From Gammaproteobacteria bacterium (lineage in GTDB: Bacteria > Pseudomonadota > Gammaproteobacteria > Pseudomonadales > Cellvibrionaceae), in contig JAGKWO010000023.1 of assembly GCA_021151835.1 (NCBI GenBank), forward strand, positions 1-64,000: 64,000 bases of DNA, read 5' to 3'. Both the position numbers and the translations under genes were made by a program. The notes beneath the pieces are model-generated. The model was given only the letters and a program-made list of their open reading frames with translations. It had not been told where the DNA came from and ran no database searches. Below, one piece after another: positions 1 to 8,195 of this stretch (positions are counted from its first letter, which is position 1; every line of letters begins with the position of its first letter).

Positions 1-26
1 TAATCATATAAATTAACGGATTTGCA

Positions 27-57
27 AAAAAAACTGCAATTCACATTGCAGTTTTTT
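27..57 (-). terminator. Intrinsic terminator after the GH5 mannanase
   Basis: A perfect 12-bp stem with a 6-base loop (arms 28-39 and 46-57). The arms end in A/T runs, so it can end transcripts from either side. It lies about 20 bp past the mannanase stop codon on the minus strand and closes the mannan gene group. Confidence 0.8.
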
Positions 58-77
58 ACTGTGTCCTGAATCCGGAT

Positions 78-1418
78 TTATTTATTCAAGCTCTGGATTT
101 TGGTATTGAATGCTTTAATAATCGCGACGGTTGATGCATCTGAATCATAAATGCCATACATACCTTGCTCTTCCTGTGGTGGATCGCCCATCAGGTCATC
201 ACCTTCTTGCCACCAGTAATTTGCACGTGTGGTGCGCGCAGAACCGTTCCATGCCCAGAAATTATAACCGGCAATGGGTTCACCTTTTTGCATCGGCGTC
301 CAGAGCACATCAAATACTTGTTGATAAAATTGATCGCGCACGTGGGTAGTCGATTTAATATCGTAAGCACCACCGTCGCGATCCAAACCAAATTCTTCCA
401 GCACGATAGGCTTGCCAATTTTTTTCGCGATACGGATATGGGATGTTAAATAATCTTTACCTTTAGCCCAACCCGCATCCCAGGTTCCGGCAAAATTGGT
501 TTTATCAATCCAGCCCCAGTTGCGAATCCACATGTGGTAAGTCAGGTAATCTACATTTTTACCGGAGTGGGCATCGATAAATAATTTTTCATCGCGTACT
601 GAGCCCATTACCCCTTCGCTGCCAGTGCTCACCAAATGATGGGGATCGAGTTCTTTAATGTACCCGGTGATACCGTTGATCCAATCAACGTAAATTTTCT
701 TTTCTTTATCGGTGGTGCTGTTATTGCCCGGACGCGGTTCATTTGCCAATTGCCAGGACATAATTGTCGCGTCATCAGTATAGGCTTTGCCATTAACGGT
801 ATTTACGCGCGTGATAATTTTTTTTACCGTTTTACGAAATTCTTCCTGGGCTTTTGCGCTTTGGTAAAAGCTGGCGGAGCGCGCCATAAACCCTTCCCAG
901 TCTTTTGTGACATTAGGGTCTTGCATCGGCTTGCCATCGACCCAACTCATATACTGGCTCATGCCACCGGACCATTGCCAATAATTATTTAAATAAAGCA
1001 CGACGGTCATATCGCGTTTGGCGAGTTCAGCCAATAAATAATCGAGGCCTTTCAATAATTCTTCATCGTAATGACCAAAGCCATTCGTTGTTGCCGGTTT
1101 TACAACGGAGTTGATATCGCTTTTTTCCGATACCGCCAGCACCCGCAGGTTATTAACACCCAATGCTTTCAGGTTATCCAACTCTTTCATCAGGCGGGTG
1201 CGATTACCGGGTTTAGCCGTTGCCCCCAAATAACCGGCGTACCACATGTTGGTGCCGGCGATGTAGTAAGGCTTGCCCGATTTTTGAAACTGCGTCCCTT
1301 TCACTTTGACAAAGTCGTGTTGGGGTGCTGCGTTTTTTTGCTCGGCCGCGTAAACGGCCGATCCCAGGCAACAGGCCAGTATTGCAGCCAGGAAACCCAT
1401 GTATTTTATTTTTCTCAT
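78..1418 (-). CDS. Secreted GH5 endo-beta-1,4-mannanase
   Basis: An endo-mannanase that cleaves beta-1,4-mannan outside the cytoplasm. The protein is about 446 aa. A signal peptide (MRKIKYMGFLAAILAC...VYA) precedes a single catalytic domain. The acid/base Glu lies in WQLANEP (about residue 227) and the nucleophile in VLEEFG (about residue 342). The YHMWIRNWGW segment is typical of mannanase-type GH5 (subfamily 7) enzymes. I chose the ATG at 1418 because the in-frame GTG at 1454 would put 12 polar residues before the signal peptide. A Cys inside the signal region (LACC) leaves a lipoprotein form possible. There is no separate binding module, unlike many secreted Cellvibrio hydrolases. It is the last of four same-strand mannan genes, 145 bp after the epimerase gene. 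Family assignment is secure; the exact product, such as mannobiose, is inferred. Confidence 0.9.
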   Translation of the reverse strand: MRKIKYMGFLAAILACCLGSAVYAAEQKNAAPQHDFVKVKGTQFQKSGKPYYIAGTNMWYAGYLGATAKPGNRTRLMKELDNLKALGVNNLRVLAVSEKSDINSVVKPATTNGFGHYDEELLKGLDYLLAELAKRDMTVVLYLNNYWQWSGGMSQYMSWVDGKPMQDPNVTKDWEGFMARSASFYQSAKAQEEFRKTVKKIITRVNTVNGKAYTDDATIMSWQLANEPRPGNNSTTDKEKKIYVDWINGITGYIKELDPHHLVSTGSEGVMGSVRDEKLFIDAHSGKNVDYLTYHMWIRNWGWIDKTNFAGTWDAGWAKGKDYLTSHIRIAKKIGKPIVLEEFGLDRDGGAYDIKSTTHVRDQFYQQVFDVLWTPMQKGEPIAGYNFWAWNGSARTTRANYWWQEGDDLMGDPPQEEQGMYGIYDSDASTVAIIKAFNTKIQSLNK

Positions 1419-1510
1419 TTTGTTTACCCCGTAAGTACTTTCAGGTGTAGCCACGCTGGCAGGTTATCCGCGCCGGCCCGGTGCTAGCTATTTTTGCTGT
1501 GTTACAAATT

Positions 1511-1548
1511 TAAAAGCGGCAATCGCCTGCAAGTAACTGCCGTTTTCC
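1511..1548 (-). other. Weak stem-loop between epimerase and mannanase genes
   Basis: Arms around 1512-1520 and 1538-1546 pair imperfectly, with one bulged base, and end in short A/T runs. It could be a leaky terminator or a processing site that sets mannanase mRNA apart from the upstream genes. The evidence is weak. Confidence 0.25.
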
Positions 1549-1563
1549 CTGATAAAAATTCTA

Positions 1564-2781
1564 TTACGCAATTTTTTGCAAATAACGTATTGCTTCCAGC
1601 ATCGCGCGCCCATTGTGGTAGGGACATTTCCAGAAACCAACTTTGTAATGGGGCGCAGCACCGGTTTCATGTAAGCGCGATGACCATAGCCATTCGCCAT
1701 TTTCATGATCAACTTGATAGGTCTTAATAAATTGCCAGGAATTTTTTGCCGCGTTGTAATAGCGAAGGTCACCGGTAATCGCATACGCATACAGAAAGCC
1801 CACCAGGGCTTCCGCCTGCACCCACCACACGGTATCGCTATTGGTAGTGCGCGATGCAAAGTCATAGGAATCAATCACCTGCCCTTCTGCACCTATGGCT
1901 TCATTCAAGGTGACTTCTGCAATGCCAATCAATGTTGGAGTCAATGCTTTTGTGTATGCATCATCACCCAGGGATTCCAGCGCTTGCGCAATTAACCAGC
2001 TGGCTTCGATATCATGGCCATAGGTATAACCCGGTGAAAAATCTTTCCACTCCAGATCCATAAACATCCGCAGGTGATGCGTGTCCCTGTCAATCATGTA
2101 TTTATCGAACATTTCAATGTTATAGCGCAGCGCCGCTTTTACTTCGGTACGTTTATCAACGCGGTACAAGCAGGTATAGGCCTCGAGGATATGCAGATGG
2201 GTATTTTGCGATTTGGGATAATTCAAATCCTTGTCGCTCAAGCGCAGATCGTCAATTAATCCCCACGCGCGCGTGAACGCTTCCAGGTAACCTTCGCGCT
2301 CATGGTCAACACCATGTTGTTCAATCAACACAAAGCAGGATTGCGCCAATTGCAACGCTTGCGCATCTTGCGTTAATTGGTAATAAGCGCAAAGTGCATA
2401 GATGGTAAACGCCTGGGCATAAATTTGTTTTTTAGTGTTGATGGGCTGCCCGGTTGCATCCAGCTCCCAATACACGCCACCAAATTCGGTATCGACAAAA
2501 TGCGCAACGATATATTCGTAGGCGCGCTGCGCATTCATACGATAATCAGGATTATCGATTACCTGTGCCACTTCGGAAAAAAACCAGAGAATGCGCGCAT
2601 TCAAAATAATTCCCTTGCTCGCATTTTTTACCGGTTGATTATTAACGGCTATTTCACCATAAAAACCGCCTTGTTCCCGGTCGGGCGCATATTTCGCCCA
2701 CCAGTTGGCAATGGCAATTAATTCTGCATGAAATTCTTGCGGCAAGGGTGCAAAACGCGCTGGCAATACCACTGCATTCAT
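1564..2781 (-). CDS. epiA: Mannobiose/cellobiose 2-epimerase (AGE superfamily)
   Basis: Converts the reducing-end mannose of mannobiose to glucose, giving 4-O-beta-D-mannosyl-D-glucose, in the cytoplasm (no signal peptide). The protein is 405 aa, the usual length for cellobiose 2-epimerases. His-containing motifs of this (alpha/alpha)6-barrel family are present: HLHILEAYT, YTYGHDIEASWL, VWWVQAEALVG and a C-terminal YHNGRAMLEAIRYL. The ATG start lies 4 bp from the stop of the GH130 phosphorylase gene, so the two are co-transcribed and catalyse consecutive steps. The symbol is the one I recall for Cellvibrio. The family alone does not separate cellobiose from mannobiose preference, but the neighbours point strongly to mannobiose. 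Confidence 0.9.
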   Translation of the reverse strand: MNAVVLPARFAPLPQEFHAELIAIANWWAKYAPDREQGGFYGEIAVNNQPVKNASKGIILNARILWFFSEVAQVIDNPDYRMNAQRAYEYIVAHFVDTEFGGVYWELDATGQPINTKKQIYAQAFTIYALCAYYQLTQDAQALQLAQSCFVLIEQHGVDHEREGYLEAFTRAWGLIDDLRLSDKDLNYPKSQNTHLHILEAYTCLYRVDKRTEVKAALRYNIEMFDKYMIDRDTHHLRMFMDLEWKDFSPGYTYGHDIEASWLIAQALESLGDDAYTKALTPTLIGIAEVTLNEAIGAEGQVIDSYDFASRTTNSDTVWWVQAEALVGFLYAYAITGDLRYYNAAKNSWQFIKTYQVDHENGEWLWSSRLHETGAAPHYKVGFWKCPYHNGRAMLEAIRYLQKIA

Positions 2782-2785
2782 GTAC

Positions 2786-3967
2786 TTACACCAAATCCTT
2801 CAACAAATGTAAATTGGCACTGATCAATTCGTTGCGCACCGCGACCGACGCCGCCGAACGCAAGCCATCTTCCGGTGTGTTTTTGCAGTAATCAATTAAT
2901 TTTTCAACCGTGCTGGTTGCCACATGCATGCGCGTATCGGATGAAGCGTAATAAATAAAGACTTCATTTTTTTCATTCACAATCCAACCATTGGAGAAAG
3001 CCACATTGGATACATCGCCGACACGCTCTTCGCCGTGCGGGGCAATAAAATGCCCGGCGGGGCGATGGCTAATAACCCAGGGACGCGCCAATTCAGTCAT
3101 GAACATATACAGTGTGTAACGCAAGCCGGCTGCGGTATTGCGTACACCGTGCGCCAAATGCAACCAGCCTTCCGCCGTTTTAATGGGCGCCGGGCCCTGG
3201 CCATTTTTAACTTCTTTGATGGTGTGATAAATTTTTGGATCGACAATGACTTCGGATTTAACTTCTGCATTGGTCATGGTTTCAGTCAAACCCCAACCCA
3301 CGCCACCGCCGCCACCGACACTGATAAAACCATCTTGCGGGCGCGTGTAAAGGCCGTATTTTCCATCGATAAATTCCGGGTGTAACACCACATTGCGTTG
3401 CTGGCCTGAGTAAGTAATTAAATCAGGCAAGCGCTCCCAGGTTTTCAAATCCCTGGTGCGAGCAATACCGCATTGCGCTTCGGCGGCCGAGGTGTCGTCC
3501 GGGCGTGTCAAGTCTTTGCGCTCGGTACAGAACAACCCGTAAATCCAGCCATCTTCGTGTGCAGTCAAACGCATATCGTAAACGTTGGTATCGGGGCGAT
3601 CCGTTTCCGGCAGGGTAATGGGATAATCCCAGAAGCGGAAATTGTCGATGCCATTCGGGCTTTCAGCAATTGCAAAAAATGATTTTCGATCAACGCCTTC
3701 TACACGTACAGCCAGAACATATTTGCCATTCCAGTAAATAGCGCCGGAGTTAAATGCAGCGTTTACACCCTGGCGCTCCATTAAAAATGGATTGGTTTTT
3801 TCATTCAAATCGTACCGCCAGAAAATCGGGGCATGCTCTGCGGTGAGGATCGGATTTTCGTAACAATCGTAAATACCGTTGCCATTTGCACGCTTGTTAT
3901 TTTTTTTACTCACCAATGCTTCGTGCTGCTGCAACAGTGTCCTGGCTTGTTCTTTAAAGCTGCTCAT
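2786..3967 (-). CDS. unkA: GH130 4-O-beta-D-mannosyl-D-glucose phosphorylase
   Basis: Phosphorolyses mannosyl-glucose, the product of the adjacent epimerase, to alpha-mannose-1-phosphate and glucose in the cytoplasm. The protein is 393 aa, as expected for GH130 subfamily 1. It shows RVEGVDRKSFFAIAESPNG, the NVYDMRLTAHEDGWIYGLF block with the catalytic Asp, and a C-terminal half with the five-bladed propeller pattern (FIAPHGEERVGDVSNVAFSNGW). A GGAG ribosome site precedes the ATG. A LacI-like operator at 4029-4042 lies about 60 bp upstream, so this gene and the epimerase probably have their own promoter in addition to read-through from the symporter gene. The symbol is from memory of Cellvibrio literature. 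A mannan-oligosaccharide phosphorylase (subfamily 2) is the alternative. Confidence 0.9.
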   Translation of the reverse strand: MSSFKEQARTLLQQHEALVSKKNNKRANGNGIYDCYENPILTAEHAPIFWRYDLNEKTNPFLMERQGVNAAFNSGAIYWNGKYVLAVRVEGVDRKSFFAIAESPNGIDNFRFWDYPITLPETDRPDTNVYDMRLTAHEDGWIYGLFCTERKDLTRPDDTSAAEAQCGIARTRDLKTWERLPDLITYSGQQRNVVLHPEFIDGKYGLYTRPQDGFISVGGGGGVGWGLTETMTNAEVKSEVIVDPKIYHTIKEVKNGQGPAPIKTAEGWLHLAHGVRNTAAGLRYTLYMFMTELARPWVISHRPAGHFIAPHGEERVGDVSNVAFSNGWIVNEKNEVFIYYASSDTRMHVATSTVEKLIDYCKNTPEDGLRSAASVAVRNELISANLHLLKDLV

Positions 3968-4028
3968 ATTATTTACTCCAATGAGTCAAATTGTTTTCGC
4001 CCGTTTGCATGTTGGGACATGCTTTTTA

Positions 4029-4042
4029 CGTAATCGATTACA
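4029..4042. promoter_or_regulatory. LacI-type operator upstream of the GH130-epimerase genes
   Basis: CGTAATCGATTACA, an almost perfect palindrome with the central CG typical of LacI-family sites. It matches the four other TGTAA-N-CG-N-TTACA-like sites in this window. A separate 16-bp palindrome (4007-4022) lies between it and the start codon. Confidence 0.6.
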
Positions 4043-4053
4043 CCTGTGAATAT

Positions 4054-4089
4054 TTTTTTGCGGTGGGGAGTGAACCGCACCGCAAAAAA
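4054..4089. repeat. Stem-loop after the symporter gene
   Basis: Perfect 12-bp arms (4054-4065 and 4078-4089) with a 12-base loop. The T-run is on the 5' arm and the A-run on the 3' arm, so on neither strand is the hairpin followed by a U-tract. That makes it more likely an mRNA end-protection or processing structure than an intrinsic terminator. Confidence 0.5.
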
Positions 4090-4126
4090 TTATCGGGGAA
4101 CAATCACCGACACATCCACAGATCTA

Positions 4127-6046
4127 TTAATGTTTAATTAAATGCTCGTCTTTCGTACCTGTTAATAATGCAGGGGGAATATCGGTCGGATAATCCTGCA
4201 AATGGCGATACCAGTTTTTCCATAAGAACAAGGTGCACACTGCTGCAATACCCATCGCGATAAAGAATTTATCGTGTTGCTGGATTACCAGGAAAATCGG
4301 CGCAGCGACTAACGAGGTTTGCCACACAATGCCGACCACCACGTTCACCATGTCACGCACGAAATTGTTGTTCTTCGCCAGATCCGGATGCTCTTGCAAG
4401 CAGAGTTGATGTACCGGCCCCCAGAAGCCCCACGGGCGTACTTTCAAATAGAATTTTTTCAATACATCCATATCCGATGGAGCAGTAATCAATGACGTCA
4501 CCACACAGGTAATCAAACAAATCACCAGCAACCAGGGGAACGCATAAATAAAATCAATTTTTTCCAATTGCAAACCAAACACGGCTAACGCATGGGCTAC
4601 TGCGGTATTCGCTTGCGGTACCGCGAGCGATAAGGCCAGCACAATACCTACCGCCATGCCCCAGAAATATCCATACGCATTGAATCGCCACCAGTACCAC
4701 TTGAGCACATTGGACGCGGTGTAACCGCCATACAGGCCACTCACGATCCATTGCAATACCGTATTCACACTGGGAATAAAAAATCCGAGCGCAACACCGA
4801 TCACGATAAACAGCAGCGATACGATATAACTCAAATACACATAGCGTTTTGGATGTGCATTGGGGTTGATGTAACGTTTGTAAATATCATTTACGACATA
4901 CGCCGGTGCCGCGTTTACCGTTGCGGCGAAATTTGACATAAAGGCAGCGAGCAAACCGGCAATTAATAACCCGAGTAAACCGCTGGGAATATAGTTTTTC
5001 AATACGAACGGCAGGATTTGCTCAAAATCCACATTGGAACCCATCGCACGCAAGTCATTCATAAAAAACGCAAGCGCAAGCACGGTCAAACCGGCGATCA
5101 ACATATAACGCGGGAACATCAATACGACGGTTACAAAGCCGCTCATTTTGGCAGCATCGCGGGGCGATTGCGTGGAGAGCACTCGTTGCATATCGTAATT
5201 CGGCGCAGGGCCAGCAAGGCTCAATAAAAAGCCTTTGAACAACATCAGCATAAAAAAGATCGCAAATAATGAATAACCATCAGCAGCGATTTTTTCATTA
5301 GCCGCATCAAGGCGGCCAGCCCAATCCACATTGAGATTCCAATTGACCGCAATACTATCCCAACCGGATGGAACGACCGCGGCAATCATCTCCGGAGAGA
5401 CACTGTGAATCGCCACAATGCCCACACCAATGCTCGCAATAGTTGTCACAATAAATTGGAAGACTTCGGTAAATACCACAGAAAACATACCGCCTTTGAT
5501 AATGTAAAAGGTGGTGATGATGGTCATGCCCAATCCGTAATACACATCGTTCATGTGCGGATCATCAGACAGTTTCCACGGAAAAAATACCGATGCAAAT
5601 TTACCGATACCGATAAAACCATAAGCGAGGAAACCAATCACTCCCACCAACGCAAAGGCCACCACAATAATGTTGGATAAGCGTGCGCCGCGATCATCGC
5701 CAAAGCGGAAAATAATCCATTCGGCCCCGGTCATTACCCCGGAACGACGCAGCCAGGTAGCGAGGAATACCATCAGGAAAATCTGGTTGAAGGTGGGCCA
5801 GAGCCAGGGGATATAAATGCTCGATAAACCGTAGACAAACAATAGATACACCAGCCACATGGTGCCGCTGATATCGAACATCCCCGACGCATTGGATAAA
5901 CCCAGCATATACCACTTGAGTTTGTTGCCACCCAGGAAATAACTGTTCATATCCTTGGATGCGCGGGAAGAAACCCAAAAACCTACAAAAATTGTCGAGC
6001 AAATAAATAGCAGGACAATCGCAATATCGAGCAGTGGAAGATTCAT
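4127..6046 (-). CDS. Sodium:solute symporter (SSS family), probable manno-oligosaccharide uptake
   Basis: An inner-membrane sodium-coupled permease, 639 aa with about 13-14 hydrophobic helices. It starts with an N-out-type helix (LLDIAIVLLFICSTIFVGFWVSS), followed by the SSS signature region (YFLGGNKLKWYMLGLSNASGM). It is longer than PutP-type members because of extra C-terminal helices, as in sugar SSS proteins. I chose the ATG at 6046 over the GTG at 6052. It is the first gene of the minus-strand mannan group and is divergent from the LacI gene, with an operator between them. The substrate, probably mannobiose or longer manno-oligosaccharides, is inferred from the downstream epimerase and phosphorylase. 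Confidence 0.85.
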   Translation of the reverse strand: MNLPLLDIAIVLLFICSTIFVGFWVSSRASKDMNSYFLGGNKLKWYMLGLSNASGMFDISGTMWLVYLLFVYGLSSIYIPWLWPTFNQIFLMVFLATWLRRSGVMTGAEWIIFRFGDDRGARLSNIIVVAFALVGVIGFLAYGFIGIGKFASVFFPWKLSDDPHMNDVYYGLGMTIITTFYIIKGGMFSVVFTEVFQFIVTTIASIGVGIVAIHSVSPEMIAAVVPSGWDSIAVNWNLNVDWAGRLDAANEKIAADGYSLFAIFFMLMLFKGFLLSLAGPAPNYDMQRVLSTQSPRDAAKMSGFVTVVLMFPRYMLIAGLTVLALAFFMNDLRAMGSNVDFEQILPFVLKNYIPSGLLGLLIAGLLAAFMSNFAATVNAAPAYVVNDIYKRYINPNAHPKRYVYLSYIVSLLFIVIGVALGFFIPSVNTVLQWIVSGLYGGYTASNVLKWYWWRFNAYGYFWGMAVGIVLALSLAVPQANTAVAHALAVFGLQLEKIDFIYAFPWLLVICLITCVVTSLITAPSDMDVLKKFYLKVRPWGFWGPVHQLCLQEHPDLAKNNNFVRDMVNVVVGIVWQTSLVAAPIFLVIQQHDKFFIAMGIAAVCTLFLWKNWYRHLQDYPTDIPPALLTGTKDEHLIKH

Positions 6047-6234
6047 GAACACATACCAATTTATTATGTGGATCGCCCATTAAAAGTGATCGCTTTTCTT
6101 ATCTGGTCCGGCACATCCGTGCAGCAGCTTCCGGATTACCGGTAGAACCGAGACTCAGGGGAACGCAATCGACAAAGGCTTTAGCCAGCAAAGATATAGC
6201 ACAACCGACTATAACCATCGCCATAAGCCGCTAA

Positions 6235-6248
6235 TGTAACCGTTTACA
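6235..6248. promoter_or_regulatory. LacI-type operator between symporter gene and lacI-family gene
   Basis: TGTAACCGTTTACA, extending to ATGTAACCGTTTACAT at 6234-6249. It lies in the 316-bp divergent spacer and could act on both the symporter operon and the regulator itself. It is nearly identical to the sites at 9579 and 57222. Confidence 0.75.
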
Positions 6249-6362
6249 TGTTTTTTTTCTAGTCTCTTTTGGCGCGCTGTAGTAAATTTTCCCGCAAATA
6301 AACGAATTTCCAATAATTCCAATATCAACCAGCTCGCGCTGGCTCCCCATAGGTCGTTTTTT

Positions 6363-7364
6363 ATGTCCAATATTCGCGATGTCGCCCGCCTGGCGGGTGT
6401 TTCTGTTGCCACCGTTTCACGTGCACTTAGCAATCCTGAAAAAGTGTCCCCGGAAAGCCTTGATAAGGTACACAAAGCCATCGCGGAAGTTGGCTACCGC
6501 CCCAACATGCTCGCACGCAATTTCCGCTCCGCGCGCGCCTACGCGGTGGTAGTGCTGGTCCCTGATATCGCCAACCCCTTCTACTCCTTATTTATTCGCG
6601 CCCTGGAAGACCGTGCGCATCAAAAAGGTTATGCGGTACTGCTGGGCGATACCCGCGGCACACCGGAGCGAGAGCTGGAATACATCCGCCGCGTGGAAAC
6701 TCGCCTTGCCGATGGCATAGTGCAATTGCGCCCCAGCTCGGAAAAAAGCCAGAACAATATTCCTGCTGATGTCCCCTGTGTAAATGCGTGCGGTTGTGAA
6801 TATACGACCGGCCCCGCAATTCGTATCGATAACCGCGGCGCCGCCAAAAGCATGGTGAATTATTTGATTTCACTGGGACATAAGCGCATCGGCGTTATTT
6901 CCGGGCTTAAAGATAACCCGCACGCTATTGATCGACTGGAAGGTTATAAGGAAGCGATCGCCGAAGCCGGCATTCCCTTTGAAAAAGATTTAATTGCCGA
7001 AGGCGACTTCACCATGTGGTCTGGCCTGAATGCCGCCTTCCAGTTTTGCAACATGAAAAATCGCCCTACCGCAATTTTTTCAATGAATGATGAAATGGCG
7101 ATTGGCGCGATGCAAACCTTGAAAAACCAGGGCATTCGTATTCCGGAAGATATTTCCGTAACCGGCTTCGACGATATTGCCTACGCAAAATATTCAGACC
7201 CAAGCCTCACCACCATTTCGCAACCGGCAGAAGAAATGGGGAAAATGGCGATGGATATGCTATTGAAAGTGATTGAGGGTGAACCGCTCAGCCAGCGCGA
7301 GTGCGTTTTGCCAACGGAATTTATTATTCGCAAAAGTACCGGGCCGGCGCCGGGAAGGAAATAA
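6363..7364 (+). CDS. LacI-family transcriptional regulator of the mannan genes
   Basis: A sugar-responsive DNA-binding regulator of 333 aa, the standard LacI/GalR length. The N-terminal helix-turn-helix (NIRDVARLAGVSVATVSRAL) and hinge helix (RPNMLARNFRS) are clear. The periplasmic-binding-protein-like effector domain follows (VLVPDIANPFYSLF, GFDDIAYAKYSDPSLTTISQP). The ATG is preceded by AGG. It is divergent from the symporter operon with an operator between, so local control plus autoregulation is the simplest reading. The effector is unknown. The operator at 57222 suggests it, or a paralogue, also controls the tpiA-fba-fbp block. Confidence 0.92.
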   Translation: MSNIRDVARLAGVSVATVSRALSNPEKVSPESLDKVHKAIAEVGYRPNMLARNFRSARAYAVVVLVPDIANPFYSLFIRALEDRAHQKGYAVLLGDTRGTPERELEYIRRVETRLADGIVQLRPSSEKSQNNIPADVPCVNACGCEYTTGPAIRIDNRGAAKSMVNYLISLGHKRIGVISGLKDNPHAIDRLEGYKEAIAEAGIPFEKDLIAEGDFTMWSGLNAAFQFCNMKNRPTAIFSMNDEMAIGAMQTLKNQGIRIPEDISVTGFDDIAYAKYSDPSLTTISQPAEEMGKMAMDMLLKVIEGEPLSQRECVLPTEFIIRKSTGPAPGRK

Positions 7365-7400
7365 TTGCCAATAAAATTAATTAGAAAAAAGTATTAATAA

Positions 7401-7432
7401 AAAGCCGGTGAATTAAATTCACCGGCTTTTTT
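7401..7432. terminator. Bidirectional terminator between convergent genes
   Basis: A GC-rich stem (AAAGCCGGTGAA paired with TTCACCGGCTTT) flanked by A and T runs. It lies between the stop codons of the LacI-family gene (+) and the small secreted protein gene (-) and can serve both. Confidence 0.9.
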
Positions 7433-7449
7433 AATCCTGTCCTGCCTGC

Positions 7450-7767
7450 TTATGGACGCAGATAAACTCGCCAATTTGAACAATTACCTTCCGCATAATA
7501 AGTAGAATTACCCGGAGTAAACGTGCAACTCGGTGAGCCTGTGGTTTGCTTGTAAACACCTATGACATAAGTACCGCTTGGGCATGAGATTTGATATTGG
7601 TCATACAGAAATCCACCGCCGCCAGTGCTATAAATCCTGGTGAACGTACAACCACCATATGAGTTTCCAATAATCGGATCGCCATACTCCGCAACTTTTG
7701 TATCTGCCTGTGCAGTGGAAATCAAACCCAAAAACAGCGCAGCAGAAGCAATTAATTTTAAATTCAT
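7450..7767 (-). CDS. Small secreted four-cysteine protein
   Basis: I do not recognise this 105-aa protein. A clear signal peptide (MNLKLIASAALFLGLISTAQA) precedes a mature part of about 84 aa. It has four Cys, so two disulfides are possible, and is rich in Gly, Tyr, Ser and Thr (YSTGGGGFLYDQYQISCPSG). A strong AGGAG ribosome site and signal peptide argue for a real gene. It stands alone between the regulator and the second AGE gene, with its own terminator. A periplasmic or extracellular location is expected. A carbohydrate-binding or inhibitor-like role is possible but nothing in the sequence shows it. Confidence 0.75.
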   Translation of the reverse strand: MNLKLIASAALFLGLISTAQADTKVAEYGDPIIGNSYGGCTFTRIYSTGGGGFLYDQYQISCPSGTYVIGVYKQTTGSPSCTFTPGNSTYYAEGNCSNWRVYLRP

Positions 7768-8155
7768 TGTTAACTCCTTTTGTTAAGTATTGGCCTCGCA
7801 TCATGCTTCGCTCTCGGCTGAGTGATAAATTTGGCCGTTATTTATCGCGCTCCAACTCCTTTCCCGATGGATTTTTTCTACGCAGCAATATCTAACACTG
7901 TTGTATCAATCCATTCCCATAAATTTTCACGTACGGGGCTATGGAAATTATTTAGTGTAAAACTTCAATTAGCTTCATTTGAAAAGTAAACAAGCAGGGG
8001 CTGCCGTTTATATCTGCCGCCTTTAAACAACATGTATACTAGACGACCAATTTGACATAGCAAGAAAGAAAAATTTTTTGTCACCAAACTCGTTTAAATA
8101 ACGTTGGAAATTTTCTTACGTGCTTTTAAAAAGCAGAGGGGATTTTTATCTGTAG
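7768..8155. other. Intergenic stretch without a recognisable gene
   Basis: About 390 bp of AT-rich sequence upstream of the small secreted protein gene, which must carry its promoter. I see no convincing open frame, repeat or RNA structure. Confidence 0.5.
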
Positions 8156-8184
8156 AAACGTGTTGTCCTTTTGACAACACGTTT
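8156..8184 (-). terminator. Stem-loop terminator after the second AGE gene
   Basis: A 12-bp perfect stem (arms 8156-8167 and 8173-8184) with a 5-base loop, 12 bp past the stop codon. The U-tract on the minus strand is short, so termination may be partial or factor-assisted. Confidence 0.55.
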
Positions 8185-8195
8185 TATTGTGCGAG

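Noticed and set aside
4054..4089. Intrinsic terminator after the symporter gene
   Set aside because: The T-run precedes and the A-run follows the stem on both strands, so there is no U-tract after the hairpin.
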